A DNA stretch of 64,000 nt from Rubripirellula reticaptiva. Lineage in GTDB: Bacteria > Planctomycetota > Planctomycetia > Pirellulales > Pirellulaceae. Below, in pieces: positions 1 to 9,392 of this stretch. Under the pieces are notes generated by a model. That model made no database searches and had not been told where the DNA came from. It was given only the letters and a program-made list of their open reading frames with translations. The stretch lies in assembly GCF_007860175.1 (NCBI RefSeq), contig NZ_SJPX01000006.1, forward strand, positions 684,074 to 748,073, written 5' to 3'. The translations under genes and the position numbers were made by a program. The stretch's first letter is position 1; each line of letters begins with the position of its first letter.

Positions 1-211
1 CAACGCTCTCGCCGACACGCTTGATATCGGTTTTGGCAGAATTTGATAGTGGCGAAAGATCTGGTTTCTGGGTGACAGCCTGCAATGATCCCGGGTGTCC
101 TGACGGATCACTTTCATTCGCATGAACAGCTGCTTGGTCAACCGAGCCTGCATGAACAGCTAGCAAGATTGCACAAACCGCGAAAAATCGAGTTGTGATA
201 TCTGGATTCAT
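1..211 (-). CDS. Secreted protein of unknown function, N-terminal part only
   Basis: An open frame starts at an ATG at 211 on the minus strand and runs off the left edge after 70 codons. The first 20 to 25 residues (MNPDITTRFF then AVCAILLAVHAG) have the basic-then-hydrophobic pattern of a signal peptide, so the product is probably exported. The rest is a Ser/Pro/Asp-rich stretch with no motif I recognise. Codon use and the leader support a real gene, but the family cannot be named from this fragment. Confidence 0.55.
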   Translation of the reverse strand, partial: MNPDITTRFFAVCAILLAVHAGSVDQAAVHANESDPSGHPGSLQAVTQKPDLSPLSNSAKTDIKRVGESV

Positions 212-585
212 ATGCGTGCTTTCCAACGTCAGGATGTTGTTTCATGCAGGAATAAGCATTGTGCAGGCGTGCGGTCAAGGCCGCGAAAAACGCAAGTTCG
301 AACACGAAGCGAGGCGGCAATGTTTCACAACTTGCAAGTTTTGATGAGGCGATGGATCCGAACCAGAGTTTCGAATCTGCAGACCGAGCTGATACCTTAG
401 GTACAAACCGCTCAGATCGATTGCTACCTCAACAACAGAACATTTGGACGCAGCAGTCGCGAGCATTCCCCCAAAGGATCCGTGAAACTAGCAGATCGGA
501 CTTTTTTGCTGAAAATGCGTGACAGCAGCCCTTTCTGGAGATCGACCGGAAAGACTTTTCCCACCTAGGAAAGATGATTGCCGTG
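212..585. other. Intergenic stretch without recognisable gene
   Basis: No frame here resembles a protein. Most of it would be the upstream region of the partial minus-strand gene. A short near-palindrome, GGAAAGACTTTTCC, lies at 548-561 just past the end of the next minus-strand gene. It resembles the GGAAAAA/TTTTTCC palindromes at 5477, 9375 and 25548. Confidence 0.4.
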
Positions 586-999
586 CTAAACGTCCTGGCG
601 GATTTCGGCAGGGTTTCGAGTCCCCGCAAACCAACCTTGAAACGCCTCTCGAACCTGTTGATAGCCGTCGAGTTGGCTGTACTTTGCTTCCAAAGCTTCT
701 GCCTGGCTTAGCAAATCGCTGGCCTCTGTCCAGCAATTCCTTTCAGCTTCGGCAAACGCGCGATCGGCAAACTCAGCCGCCTGGACCGCATCACGCTCGA
801 CTTCGCCCAACCACTGAACCGCTTGAAACCAACCAACGGACTCTTCCCCCCGAGTTGCCTTGGCCGCCAAAATCGCTTGACGACGGCGAATACCGGCAAG
901 ATCTAGCTTTTGGGGCCCAAAGCTGGTCTGCCACTCACAACCACGCCATTGATCTCGCGCAGCTTGAATTCGCTGCTTCATGGCTTCTCGATCAAACAT
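586..999 (-). CDS. Hypothetical protein, helical, cytoplasmic
   Basis: A 137-residue product starting MFDREAMKQRIQ. The ATG at 999 is preferred over an in-frame TTG at 1017. The sequence is rich in Ala, Glu, Gln, Arg and Trp, without signal peptide or membrane segment, and looks all-alpha: a basic, Trp-containing N-terminal part followed by long Ala/Glu-rich helices around residues 60-120 that could form a coiled coil. It is divergent to the histidine kinase gene, with about 100 bases between the chosen starts. I do not recognise the family. Amino-acid composition and the absence of a better frame on the other strand support it as real. Confidence 0.6.
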   Translation of the reverse strand: MFDREAMKQRIQAARDQWRGCEWQTSFGPQKLDLAGIRRRQAILAAKATRGEESVGWFQAVQWLGEVERDAVQAAEFADRAFAEAERNCWTEASDLLSQAEALEAKYSQLDGYQQVREAFQGWFAGTRNPAEIRQDV

Positions 1000-1101
1000 G
1001 GAACTATTCAAACCCAAGTAAACCTCCCGCCTGATGCCAGAAGACTAGCGGCATTAGAATGTCTTTCCCTGCAACCAACTCGATTTTCTTACGCAATCCG
1101 C

Positions 1102-2016
1102 GTGCCATCGACAATTTACTGCCACTCGCAAATCCTTCCGCTCAACTCATTCCCCAGCGGCCCCTTGCAGCATTCACACGAAGTACCGGATCAGCCGTGG
1201 CCGAGCGACGACGAGCGGCACGCGCGAAAACTCGCCCAAGCAAGCTCGCACCAACTGGTCGAACGACAACTGATTGAACGACGGCGCCAGAGACTCGAAT
1301 CGCTCGGTACTCTAGCCAGCGGAATCGTCCACGACTTGAACAATCTGCTGACGCCGATCCTGATGAGCAGCCGAATGCTTCAGCGAGAAGGTGCCAACGT
1401 TGACCGTGCCGCACTGCTAGAGACAATCACAAGCAGTGCTTCTCGTGGCGCCGACTTGGTTGGCCAACTACTTACGTTTGCACGTGGCGGCGAGGGACAA
1501 CACGTTCCGTTGCAAGTCGAACTGATTATCCCCGAGGTAATTGCGATCCTACGCCATACTTTGTCTGGTACGGTTGACTTGAAAACAGACGTTGAAACTG
1601 GCTTGCCAACGATGATGGGCGACGAGACTGAAATTAGTCAGGTCGTGATGAACCTTGCCATCAATGCTCGTGACGCGATGATGGACGCGGGAACACTCTC
1701 TGTGCGAGCTCGGTCGATGATCTTAGATTCCGAGCGTTCGTTCTCGTATGTCACATTGCCCGCCGGACATTACCTGGCCATTGAAGTGTCGGATAGCGGC
1801 AGCGGCATCAAGCCCGAAGTTCGCGAACGTATGTTTGATCCATTCTTCACCACGAAGCCACGTGGCCAAGGGACGGGGCTCGGTCTGAGCACGAGCTTGG
1901 GAATCATCCGGTCTCATGGCGGCGCCATTGACGTTCAATCCACACTCGGCAAAGGCACCACCATCACCGTGCTATTCCCCGTCGCGAAATCAGATGACGA
2001 TCTCACCAAAACGTAA
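1102..2016 (+). CDS. Soluble sensor histidine kinase
   Basis: The product has the core of a two-component kinase. An H-box (SLGTLASGIVHDLNNLL) lies about 70 residues from the chosen start. The HATPase part follows with an N-box (NLAINARDAM), a G1 box (VSDSGSGI), an F-box (FDPFFTTK) and a G2 box (GTGLGLS). No membrane segment or recognisable PAS/GAF sensor domain precedes the H-box, so the input is probably cytoplasmic or comes from a partner. The start is uncertain: GTG at 1102 gives 304 residues and avoids overlap with the divergent gene, while a TTG at 910 would extend the protein over it. The regulator gene begins 20 bases downstream, so the two should form one pair. Confidence 0.8.
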   Translation: MPSTIYCHSQILPLNSFPSGPLQHSHEVPDQPWPSDDERHARKLAQASSHQLVERQLIERRRQRLESLGTLASGIVHDLNNLLTPILMSSRMLQREGANVDRAALLETITSSASRGADLVGQLLTFARGGEGQHVPLQVELIIPEVIAILRHTLSGTVDLKTDVETGLPTMMGDETEISQVVMNLAINARDAMMDAGTLSVRARSMILDSERSFSYVTLPAGHYLAIEVSDSGSGIKPEVRERMFDPFFTTKPRGQGTGLGLSTSLGIIRSHGGAIDVQSTLGKGTTITVLFPVAKSDDDLTKT

Positions 2017-2035
2017 CGAAAAAGCAAATCCAGCC

Positions 2036-3502
2036 ATGCAACCCAACGAAGGCACCCCGTCGCTTTTAGTCATTGATGACGATCCGCTGATCTTGCAGGT
2101 CATGAAGCTGTGCCTTCCCGAGCCCGACTACTGTGTCTATACCGCCGATAACGTGGCGACTGGGCAAGCGTTGTTCACCAAACATTCGCCGGATGCGGTT
2201 CTGCTTGACATCCAAATGCCACAGCAGTCGGGACTCGCTGCGCTGCATGAATTTCGCGAACTCGACCCGCGAGTTCCAGTAATCTTGATGACCGGCCACG
2301 GGACGGCGGAAACCGCCATTGGTGCCATGAGTGGCGGTGCGTTCGAGTACATCACCAAACCGTTCGAGCCCGATGAGATTTTGCCCCTGATCGACTCGGC
2401 GATCGAAACAAGTCGCATGGCCAGAATGCCCGCGGTTCTGCCTGGCGACGGCATCAGCAACCCGAACGGTCCCGGCGACGCTGGCGCAGGCGAACAGGTA
2501 CTCGGCCAGTGCCCAGCCATGGTCGAAGTGTTCCGATCGATCGGCCGAGTCGCCTCGCGAGACGTTGCCGTTCTCGTCCTCGGTGATACCGGAACCGGCA
2601 AAGAAGTCGTCGCTCGCGCGATCTATCAACACAGCCTGCGGCATGACCAAGTCTTTCATGCGATTAACTGTGCCGCAATCCCCGAAAATCTGCTCGAAAG
2701 TGAACTATTCGGACATGAAAAAGGTGCCTTCACGGGCGCGGACCAACGCAGGATCGGCAAGTTCGAAATCTGCAACGGCGGCACACTGTTTCTCGACGAA
2801 ATTGGTGACATGACTCCCCTGATGCAAACCAAAATGCTGCGAGTTCTACAGGAAAAGGAATTCGAGCGAGTCGGCGGTAGCAAACCGATCAAGACAAACG
2901 TGCGAGTCATCGCAGCGACCAACCGCGACTTAGACGCAGCAATGGCGGACGGCAGTTTCCGCAGCGATCTGTACTATCGGCTCAACGAATTTACGATCAG
3001 CTTGCCCGCGCTCCGTGATCGCGGCGACGACGTTCCGATGATGACCGAATTCTTCTTTAAGGCATTTGCCAAACAGCTAGGCAAGGACTATGTCTCAATT
3101 GCACCGGAAACAATGCAGCGTTTCACTTCGCACTCTTGGCCTGGCAATGTCCGCGAATTGCAAGGCGTAGTGAAGCAGACGCTGCTAAAAGCCAGCGGGC
3201 CAGTGATTGTTCCGGCTTTTCTGCCGATGGGCTTTGGCGAAACCAAGAGTATCAGCGGGCACCCTCAACGAAGCTGGGCAAGTGACCTAGAAACCGAAAT
3301 ACAATCTTTGCTGAGCGATGGAGCCCACAACTTGTCCGCGGAAATTCACGACCGAGTCGATCGCATTCTGCTAGCGCAAGTGCTAGCCACATCGGAAGGC
3401 AATATCAGTGCCGCGAGCATCCGATTGGGGCTAAGCCGTCCGACCCTGCGAAGCCGAATCAAGCAGCTTGGCGTGGACGCAAAGGGATCACCACCTCAGT
3501 AA
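2036..3502 (+). CDS. Sigma-54-dependent response regulator, NtrC type
   Basis: A complete three-domain activator of 488 residues. The receiver domain (about 8-120) has the acidic pocket IDDDP and phosphorylatable Asp58 in LLDIQMP. The AAA+ domain (about 155-395) has Walker A GDTGTGKE (183-190), the sigma-54 contact loop GAFTGA (230-235) and Walker B GGTLFLDEIGD. A Fis-type helix-turn-helix closes the protein (GNISAASIRLGLSRPTLRSR). By family knowledge it activates RpoN-dependent promoters after phosphorylation by the kinase just upstream. The ATG at 2036 is chosen because the receiver domain begins a few residues later; an ATG at 1994 would overlap the kinase end. Its DNA-binding domain closely resembles the small Fis-like protein at 5517-5828. 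Confidence 0.9.
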   Translation: MQPNEGTPSLLVIDDDPLILQVMKLCLPEPDYCVYTADNVATGQALFTKHSPDAVLLDIQMPQQSGLAALHEFRELDPRVPVILMTGHGTAETAIGAMSGGAFEYITKPFEPDEILPLIDSAIETSRMARMPAVLPGDGISNPNGPGDAGAGEQVLGQCPAMVEVFRSIGRVASRDVAVLVLGDTGTGKEVVARAIYQHSLRHDQVFHAINCAAIPENLLESELFGHEKGAFTGADQRRIGKFEICNGGTLFLDEIGDMTPLMQTKMLRVLQEKEFERVGGSKPIKTNVRVIAATNRDLDAAMADGSFRSDLYYRLNEFTISLPALRDRGDDVPMMTEFFFKAFAKQLGKDYVSIAPETMQRFTSHSWPGNVRELQGVVKQTLLKASGPVIVPAFLPMGFGETKSISGHPQRSWASDLETEIQSLLSDGAHNLSAEIHDRVDRILLAQVLATSEGNISAASIRLGLSRPTLRSRIKQLGVDAKGSPPQ

Positions 3503-3618
3503 CCCAACTGAACGTGAATCAAAGGCATCATCCAAGACAATGCGACTGGCGCCTTGCCTTGGTTGGATGCGGCAACTTTTCCGAAAGCGAACTTCTTTAG
3601 AAAGAGCCTCAGACGCGA

Positions 3619-5220
3619 CTACGAGTGCGGAGTCGCTTTGAGATCGTACAAGTCCGTTCGGCGATCTTTCCAGTTTGTGACACTGCCCCGTTCGCGGTGG
3701 CGACGAAGCAGTTCCAAGTCGACGTCGTGAATGATAATCGTTTCGATATTGGCGTTTGCTTCGGCACCGATTCCATTGCGAGGAAAGGAAACATCGCATG
3801 GCGTAAGAATAGCGGCCTGGGCATAGTGAATGTCCGCGTTTTCGACAAACGGCAAGTTACCGGTGCACCCCGCGATTGCAACGTAGACATCGTTTTCAAT
3901 GCATCGCGCCGCAGCACATGTTCGTACGCGCAGGTAACCGTTGTGGGTATCGGTATTGAAAGGAACGAAGATTATGTCAGCCCCCTGTTCGGCCGCGATA
4001 CGACCAAGCTCTGGAAACTCACTGTCGTAACAAACCTGAATCGAGACCTTACCGCAGTCCGTATCGAACACGTCCATCGACGGTCCACCTTCGACACCCC
4101 ACCAGCTATGTTCGCTGGGTGTGATATGCAGTTTGTATTGCCGGTCGATGCCTCCATCACGATGGAACAGAAACGCGACGTTGTACAAGTGATCGTCTTC
4201 GACAACAAAATGCGAACCACCGATGATGTTGGTGTTGAACTTGACCGCCAAGTCGCCCATCAAGTCAAGAATCTGCGGAGTGTACTCAGCCAGTTTTCGC
4301 GCGGCTTGCCCTGGACGAAGTGCCGGAATGATCGACAACAATTGTGTCGAAAACAGCTCGGGGAACAAAACAAAGTCGCACTTGTAATCGCCCGCGACAT
4401 CTGCAAAGTACCGAACCTGTGCCGCAAATTCATCAAAGTCTTTGATCGAACGCATTTGATATTGGACCGCACCGATACGAACCGGACGGACGGTTCGTCG
4501 AAAGCGACGTTTTGTTTCGGACGTGTAGTCAAGGTTGCGCCATTCCAAGAACGTCGCGTATCCACAGCTTTCGGTATCGGATGGCAAGTAATTACTTAGT
4601 AATCCCTGCAGCGTGAATCCATTGGCAATTTGAACGCTCAAGACCGGGTCGAAAATCGCTTTGTTGATGACACGGTCGACGTACTCGGTCGCCTTCAATG
4701 TTTCGGCGTGCTTGTGATAACCCGGAATGCGTCCGCCGATTACCATTTGCTCAACATTTCGGCTACGACACAATTCACGGCGAGCAGCGTACAAACGCCG
4801 AGAAAGCCGAAGACCACGAAACTCGGGATCGACCATGATTTCGATACCGTACAACGTGTCGCCGCGTGGGTTGTGGTTACGAATGTAGCCCGAATCAGAA
4901 ATCTTCTTCCAATTGCACCACTCCATTTCGTCGTCGTAGTCCAGCATCACGCTGCTGCTGCTGGCAACAACTCGGCCGTCACACTCGACAACGATCTGGC
5001 CTTCGGGAAAGTGCTTGAGTTGACTTTCAAGTTGATCGTGGCCCCAAGGCTCCATTCCCGAGAAGCATTTGGTCGCCATCGCAATCAGCCCGTCAAAGTC
5101 TTCCCTCTGCATCGGACGCACGATCAATTCGCGTTCGAACTCGGAAACGTCAAAATTGGGTTCTGGTTGGTCGTCTGTAGATGACAACGAAACATGCAGC
5201 GGTTGATTAGGATCAGCCAT
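3619..5220 (-). CDS. GNAT acetyltransferase fused to a nitrilase-type amidohydrolase
   Basis: A 533-residue two-domain enzyme. The N-terminal half (about 30-235) is a GNAT acyltransferase with the acetyl-CoA pyrophosphate-binding region near [11 protein letters not shown]. The C-terminal half (about 245-520) is a carbon-nitrogen hydrolase with the expected Glu-Lys-Cys triad: Glu288 in FPELF, Lys363 in YKLHIT and Cys397 in VCYDSEFPE. The fusion architecture is known in bacteria, but its substrate is not established to my knowledge. There is no signal peptide, so it should act in the cytoplasm on a small amide or amine. It stands next to the amidoligase genes and may acylate and deacylate a related compound; that link is inference. 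A GGAAAAA/CTTTCC palindrome lies about 255 bases upstream of its start. Confidence 0.85.
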   Translation of the reverse strand: MADPNQPLHVSLSSTDDQPEPNFDVSEFERELIVRPMQREDFDGLIAMATKCFSGMEPWGHDQLESQLKHFPEGQIVVECDGRVVASSSSVMLDYDDEMEWCNWKKISDSGYIRNHNPRGDTLYGIEIMVDPEFRGLRLSRRLYAARRELCRSRNVEQMVIGGRIPGYHKHAETLKATEYVDRVINKAIFDPVLSVQIANGFTLQGLLSNYLPSDTESCGYATFLEWRNLDYTSETKRRFRRTVRPVRIGAVQYQMRSIKDFDEFAAQVRYFADVAGDYKCDFVLFPELFSTQLLSIIPALRPGQAARKLAEYTPQILDLMGDLAVKFNTNIIGGSHFVVEDDHLYNVAFLFHRDGGIDRQYKLHITPSEHSWWGVEGGPSMDVFDTDCGKVSIQVCYDSEFPELGRIAAEQGADIIFVPFNTDTHNGYLRVRTCAAARCIENDVYVAIAGCTGNLPFVENADIHYAQAAILTPCDVSFPRNGIGAEANANIETIIIHDVDLELLRRHRERGSVTNWKDRRTDLYDLKATPHS

Positions 5221-5267
5221 GAAGATCTTCAGCGAAATGATTTACGATGGTGGAACAGGAACACGAA

Positions 5268-5285
5268 TGCCAAGACTTTTTGGCA
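5268..5285. repeat. Small inverted repeat upstream of the GNAT-nitrilase gene
   Basis: TGCCAA and TTGGCA form six-base arms around a six-base spacer, about 50 bases before the start of the GNAT-nitrilase gene on the minus strand. It could be an operator or a leader hairpin. The arms are short enough to occur by chance. Confidence 0.3.
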
Positions 5286-5473
5286 AAAGCACGTCACCCG
5301 GCAGTCTAGGCAACTTTCCCGACAAATGGCATGGATTGTCAAGCGGAACTTGCGTCATTACCTGCCGTTTATGATGCACATCCTGTGCCGAAGGAATACC
5401 GTGGCGGCAGAACGTACATCTACTTAGTCGATGCAGGCAAGCCCCGGCCGGGCCTAAAAAGACCATTGCAGAG

Positions 5474-5495
5474 ACTGGAAAAATTCTTTCCAAGT
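5474..5495. promoter_or_regulatory. Near-palindromic site, GGAAAAATTCTTTCC core
   Basis: The 15-base core at 5477-5491 is a near-perfect palindrome and is flanked by ACT and AAGT, which extend the symmetry. It lies in the intergenic region between the end of the Fis-like gene and the start of the GNAT-nitrilase gene. A perfect version of the same core, flanked by ACT and AGT, is in the amidoligase promoter region at 9372-9392. This suggests a shared regulator binding site, but no protein can be assigned. Confidence 0.4.
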
Positions 5496-5516
5496 CATCC
5501 AGTATTTCCGGGTGGG

Positions 5517-5828
5517 TTACGCGGTCGGCTGAGTGTATAGCCCCAGCGCGCGGCTCCGATTTCTAAGCGTCGGTCGGCTGACTCCCAACCGCTTGCTGGC
5601 CTGGCTAATGTTCCCGCTCGTTTGGGCCAACACATAGTCCAAGACCACTCGATCGACTCGCTCATGAACCTGTTCTAAGATCACTTGCGATTCGCCAGCG
5701 AATAACCGCCGAACCTCGTTGATCAGCCCCTGTTCCCATGGATCGAGCGCGAACGAATCTTGCTCGTTCGACACGGCTCGCGATTGGCCGGACGTACAGG
5801 AAACAGTCACGTCGTTTGAGAGTTGCAT
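5517..5828 (-). CDS. Small Fis-family DNA-binding protein
   Basis: The product is 103 residues, starting MQLSNDVTVS. The last 50 residues form a Fis-type helix-turn-helix (VHERVDRVVLDYVLAQTSG, then NISQASKRLGVSRPTLRNR). This half is very similar to the C-terminal DNA-binding domain of the NtrC-type regulator at 2036-3502 (IHDRVDRILLAQVLATSEG, then NISAASIRLGLSRPTLRSR). There is no receiver or AAA+ domain. The likely origin is a duplicated or detached output domain that could share or compete for the same DNA sites. It lies between the GNAT-nitrilase gene and the end of the transglutaminase operon, on the same strand. An upstream in-frame start at 5870 is possible, but the alignment does not need it. 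Confidence 0.8.
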   Translation of the reverse strand: MQLSNDVTVSCTSGQSRAVSNEQDSFALDPWEQGLINEVRRLFAGESQVILEQVHERVDRVVLDYVLAQTSGNISQASKRLGVSRPTLRNRSRALGLYTQPTA

Positions 5829-5957
5829 CGAGGAATGCCAAGGAAACGGGCTAGAGAACCGGCCAGTCAAAGGAATATTGCCAAAGCAGATTGCATAACA
5901 ATCTCCGATGCGAATCTCGTGCCGTTCTTGTCGCGCCGCTTCCTACCACACCAACTT

Positions 5958-6815
5958 TTACAAGTGACGATCCACCTCGGTCACTGTCACCTCGTATTCG
6001 ATGGTCGACTCTGCTCCGGTACCGATGTAACAACCCTCCGTGGCTGCCGCCCACTCGGCTTCGGGTCCAGCAGCCACTGCAATGTGTTGGTCCGAGACTG
6101 CAACACCACGACTAGGGTCGTACCCTCTCCATCCGCCACCCGGCAAATAAACCTCTGCCCAAGCATGCAGCTCGGACGTTCCAACCCGATTCGGTTCATA
6201 AATATAGCCGCTAACAAACCGAGCTGCGATTCCTTGCGAACGACACACATCCATAAACAGCACGGCCAAGTCACGACACGCTCCGCGCTTGGAAGCAAAT
6301 GTTTCCGATGGCGATAAAGGCGATCCACCGTAGCGATTTTCAGAATTGAAATCCCGCGCAATCTGTTCTGTCACTTGCAACAGAAACGACTGCGTTTGGT
6401 TACCCGCGGACGCAGACACTTCCTTTGCCCACTCGCTAATCTGCGAGTCAGCCTTGTTACGGTGCAAATGCGCCGCCAATGCTTGCTCGACCGGTTCGTG
6501 GTATCGCGCAGGCAGGTTCGTCGTTCGTGCATCAAGCGAAAGAAAATCGAACGGATTCGTTCGCAGCGTTTCCACACGCGAATTTACCTCGATGCAAAAT
6601 TCCAGGTAGACGCCACTGAAGGACGCCTGCAGCGCCGAGTTACCAAAGACATCTAGAATCGACGTCGAAGCAAGTGGCGTTGGCGTCAGAGTGCAGTTCC
6701 AATCCAGAAGCCGCTGCGAACCGTCACCGCGAGGCTGCAACCGAATCGTCAGCGGTTCAATGATCACTGGGCGATCATATCGGTACGTGATTCGGTGATG
6801 GATTTGAAATATCAC
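5958..6815 (-). CDS. Transglutaminase-like cysteine protease/acyltransferase
   Basis: A 285-residue protein with a bacterial transglutaminase N-terminal beta domain (from HHRITYRYDRP, ending about residue 90) and a transglutaminase core carrying the papain-like triad: Cys180 in KRGACRDLA, His217 in LHAWAEVYLP and Asp233 in GYDPSRG. No signal peptide is seen. It is the last gene of the three-gene minus-strand operon and overlaps the alpha-E gene by 4 bases (ATGA), so translation is probably coupled. Relatives encoded with circularly permuted ATP-grasp and alpha-E proteins are expected to cleave or rearrange the amide bond formed by the ligase; the substrate is not known. Confidence 0.9.
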   Translation of the reverse strand: MIFQIHHRITYRYDRPVIIEPLTIRLQPRGDGSQRLLDWNCTLTPTPLASTSILDVFGNSALQASFSGVYLEFCIEVNSRVETLRTNPFDFLSLDARTTNLPARYHEPVEQALAAHLHRNKADSQISEWAKEVSASAGNQTQSFLLQVTEQIARDFNSENRYGGSPLSPSETFASKRGACRDLAVLFMDVCRSQGIAARFVSGYIYEPNRVGTSELHAWAEVYLPGGGWRGYDPSRGVAVSDQHIAVAAGPEAEWAAATEGCYIGTGAESTIEYEVTVTEVDRHL

Positions 6816-7783
6816 GAGGCTGCTTTGTTTCCTGCTGAAACGGGCTTAAGAGCAAAGAATGTGTCAAACACCGCGCCGCCAACGAGGTTTAGATTCTCTT
6901 GAAAGGTATCCAAGTATTCGTGCAGTCCGCCTTCTAAGATCTCGCCAATGTCAGCAAAGTCCAGTTCGGATCGCAGTTGCCCAAGCTTCCGTTCAACCGG
7001 ACTGGCATAGCTCGAACTCTCGCTGCCCGTGATCAGACGCAACGATCGCTCGGCACCCTTGACGCAAAAGCGTATCGAGCGAGAAAAGTGCTGATCCAAG
7101 ATCAGAAACTCGACCACGCGATCGGGATGAATCGCTCGAAACCGCTTTCGGTACATTTCGAAGGCGCTGGCGGACTTCAACAGTGCTGACCACAGTAACG
7201 CGTCGTAGGGCGAGCCCACATGATCCGTTTTTGGCAACAACATGAAATACTTCACGTCCAAGATCCGGGCCGTCTTATCGGCACGTTCGATCGTTCGTCC
7301 GAGCCTCGCAAATTGCCACGGTTCGCCGTGCGACATGGTGGAATCCGCAATGCCTGTACACAGGTGACTGGCTTGCTTGATTTCAGCAAAAAACTTATGC
7401 GGTGAATCAATCTTGGTTTGCTTCGACGCATGCTGAACAAGCAAGTAAAAATGATTGATCTGTTCCCAAAGCTCGGACGAAATGGTATCCCGAACCGTTC
7501 GCGCATTCTCGCGTGCCTGCCATAAACACGACAGAATCGAATTTGGATTCTCACGATCAAACGTCAAAAACTTGACGACATTCTCTTCACTGAATTCATC
7601 ATAGCGATCAGAAAATTCACTTTCATCACCCGTCGTCAAAATCATCGGTTTCCACTGAGCAGCCGATTCGTGTGGCAGATCCAACGCCAGCGTGAAGTTT
7701 ACGTCGACAAATCGAGCGACGTTTTCAGCCCGTTCGACGTAGCGGGCCAGCCAATAGATAGCGTCTGCGGTACGACTAAGCAT
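6812..7783 (-). CDS. Alpha-E domain protein (DUF403)
   Basis: A 323-residue, almost entirely helical protein. It begins [21 protein letters not shown], the characteristic start of alpha-E family proteins, and repeats the pattern in the middle ([19 protein letters not shown]). No enzymatic residues are known for the family, which is regularly encoded beside circularly permuted ATP-grasp proteins and may be a partner or scaffold. The ATG at 7783 lies inside the last codons of the ATP-grasp gene (8-base overlap) and is preceded by AAGG, so start choice and coupling are clear. The 3' end overlaps the transglutaminase start by 4 bases. Confidence 0.92.
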   Translation of the reverse strand: MLSRTADAIYWLARYVERAENVARFVDVNFTLALDLPHESAAQWKPMILTTGDESEFSDRYDEFSEENVVKFLTFDRENPNSILSCLWQARENARTVRDTISSELWEQINHFYLLVQHASKQTKIDSPHKFFAEIKQASHLCTGIADSTMSHGEPWQFARLGRTIERADKTARILDVKYFMLLPKTDHVGSPYDALLWSALLKSASAFEMYRKRFRAIHPDRVVEFLILDQHFSRSIRFCVKGAERSLRLITGSESSSYASPVERKLGQLRSELDFADIGEILEGGLHEYLDTFQENLNLVGGAVFDTFFALKPVSAGNKAAS

Positions 7784-9317
7784 CCTTGGCACCCTGAGTT
7801 TGCGATTTCGAATTTGTTTTTTGAGTCTGCGATTGCGTTTGCGACTGCGAACTTGCACCCTGACTTTGCTCAGCCCTGCCGTCGCTAGGAGCGACGACCC
7901 ACGTGTCCTTGCTGCCGCCACCTTGCGACGAATTAACGACCAAGGAACCTTTGCGAAGCGCAACGCGGGTCAAGCCACCTGGCATCACGAAAATGTCTTC
8001 GCCGTACAGAATGTAGGGACGCAGATCGACGTGCCGTCCTTCAAAATCATCGCCGACGATTGTAGGAGCACGCGATAGCCCCAAGGTCGGCTGGGCGATG
8101 AAATTGCGTGGACATTCGCGAATCTGGGCCGCGAATTCGGTTTGCTCTTTCTTGGTCGAATGTGGCCCGATTAGCATGCCGTAGCCGCCCGAAAGATTGA
8201 CCGCTTTGACCACCAACTTGTCCAAGTTCTTCAATACAAAATCAAGCTGGTTTGGTTCCGAGCACAAGTACGTTTCGACATTGGGAAGAATCATGTCCTG
8301 ATTCAGGTAATACTTGATGATCTGTGGAACGTAGGCATAAACCGCTTTGTCATCCGCGATCCCTGTCCCCGGTGCATTAGCAAGTGCGACATTTCCGCGG
8401 CGATAAACATCCATCAATCCGGGCACGCCCAAGCAAGAGTCTTCGCGAAAGACTTTTGGATCAATGAAGTCATCGTCGATACGGCGATAGATCACGTCGA
8501 CTCGCTGAAAACCCTTCGTCGTCCGCATCTTCACAAAGCCATCTTGGATGACAAGATCGCTTCCCTCAACAAGCTCGACGCCCATCTGCTGGGCCAGATA
8601 GGCATGTTCAAAGTATGCCGAGTTGTACATGCCGGGCGTCAGCACCACGACGGTTGGTTCGGCGACTCCCCGCGGCGCAAGATACTGAAGTGCCGCCAAT
8701 AAGCGATTTGGATAATCGTAAACCGGCTGAACGTGCATCGACTGAAACACGTTCGGGAACGTCCGCTTCAACACTTCACGATTCTGTAGGACATAGGAAA
8801 CGCCCGAAGGACAGCGTAAGTTGTCTTCCAAGACCATCAGCTTGCCGGCTTGATCGCGAACCAAGTCGGTTCCTGTCACGTGGATCCAGATATCTCGCTG
8901 AGGCGTCAAGCCAACGCACTGCGGGCGAAACGAATCTGCAGAATTCAGCAACTCGCCCGGAATGATGCCGTCCTTGATGATGTTCTGGTCGTGATAGACG
9001 TCGTTGATGAACAGATTGAGCGCCTCGATTCGTTGCTTCAGCCCTCTTTCAATCTGCAACCAATCCCCGGGCTCGATCACACGAGGGACGATATCAAACG
9101 GGAAGATCTTTTCAGTGCCTTCGTCGCTACCGTAAACCGTGAAGGTGACGCCCATCTGCAAGAAAGCTGCTTCGGCCGCTTGTTGCCGTCGGTGCAGATC
9201 ACCCGGCGGCAGGGATTCAATTTTGGCAATTAGAGGCTTTGCGGCCTCATGAGGAACGCCCGCCTTCTCGAACAACTCGTCGTAGAATCCGTCAGTCTGG
9301 TAGTCCGTGAACTTCAT
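7776..9317 (-). CDS. Circularly permuted ATP-grasp type 2 protein
   Basis: The product is 513 residues with the conserved layout of the circularly permuted ATP-grasp family (old DUF404/DUF407). An N-terminal region includes FYDELF. The body contains the family blocks [48 protein letters not shown] and [11 protein letters not shown]-like [11 protein letters not shown]. The family is predicted to form ATP-dependent peptide or amide bonds. The last 30 residues are a low-complexity Ser/Gln/Thr/Lys tail made of repeated SQTQ-like units, which most relatives lack. The start at ATG 9317 ([10 protein letters not shown]) is favoured over ATGs at 9329 and 9359 because the conserved region begins there. 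It heads the minus-strand operon, divergent from the peptidase-ligase operon. Confidence 0.92.
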   Translation of the reverse strand: MKFTDYQTDGFYDELFEKAGVPHEAAKPLIAKIESLPPGDLHRRQQAAEAAFLQMGVTFTVYGSDEGTEKIFPFDIVPRVIEPGDWLQIERGLKQRIEALNLFINDVYHDQNIIKDGIIPGELLNSADSFRPQCVGLTPQRDIWIHVTGTDLVRDQAGKLMVLEDNLRCPSGVSYVLQNREVLKRTFPNVFQSMHVQPVYDYPNRLLAALQYLAPRGVAEPTVVVLTPGMYNSAYFEHAYLAQQMGVELVEGSDLVIQDGFVKMRTTKGFQRVDVIYRRIDDDFIDPKVFREDSCLGVPGLMDVYRRGNVALANAPGTGIADDKAVYAYVPQIIKYYLNQDMILPNVETYLCSEPNQLDFVLKNLDKLVVKAVNLSGGYGMLIGPHSTKKEQTEFAAQIRECPRNFIAQPTLGLSRAPTIVGDDFEGRHVDLRPYILYGEDIFVMPGGLTRVALRKGSLVVNSSQGGGSKDTWVVAPSDGRAEQSQGASSQSQTQSQTQKTNSKSQTQGAKDA

Positions 9318-9371
9318 TGTTCGTTTCATCTCAAGAAAAATTTGCGCAGGACGAATCAAGGATCCTTTTCA

Positions 9372-9392
9372 ACTGGAAAAAGTTTTTCCAGT
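9372..9392. promoter_or_regulatory. Perfect palindrome, GGAAAAAGTTTTTCC core
   Basis: Ten-base arms (ACTGGAAAAA and its exact complement) surround a single central G. The site lies 55 to 75 bases upstream of the ATP-grasp start on the minus strand, where an operator would overlap the promoter. Similar cores occur at 5477-5491 and 25548-25562. It could also be a hairpin in the leader RNA. The binding protein is unknown. Confidence 0.5.

Noticed and set aside
3625-4599. A 324-codon frame opposite the GNAT-nitrilase gene
   Set aside because: It is a mirror frame of a clearly identified gene with an intact catalytic triad and has no protein-like motifs.
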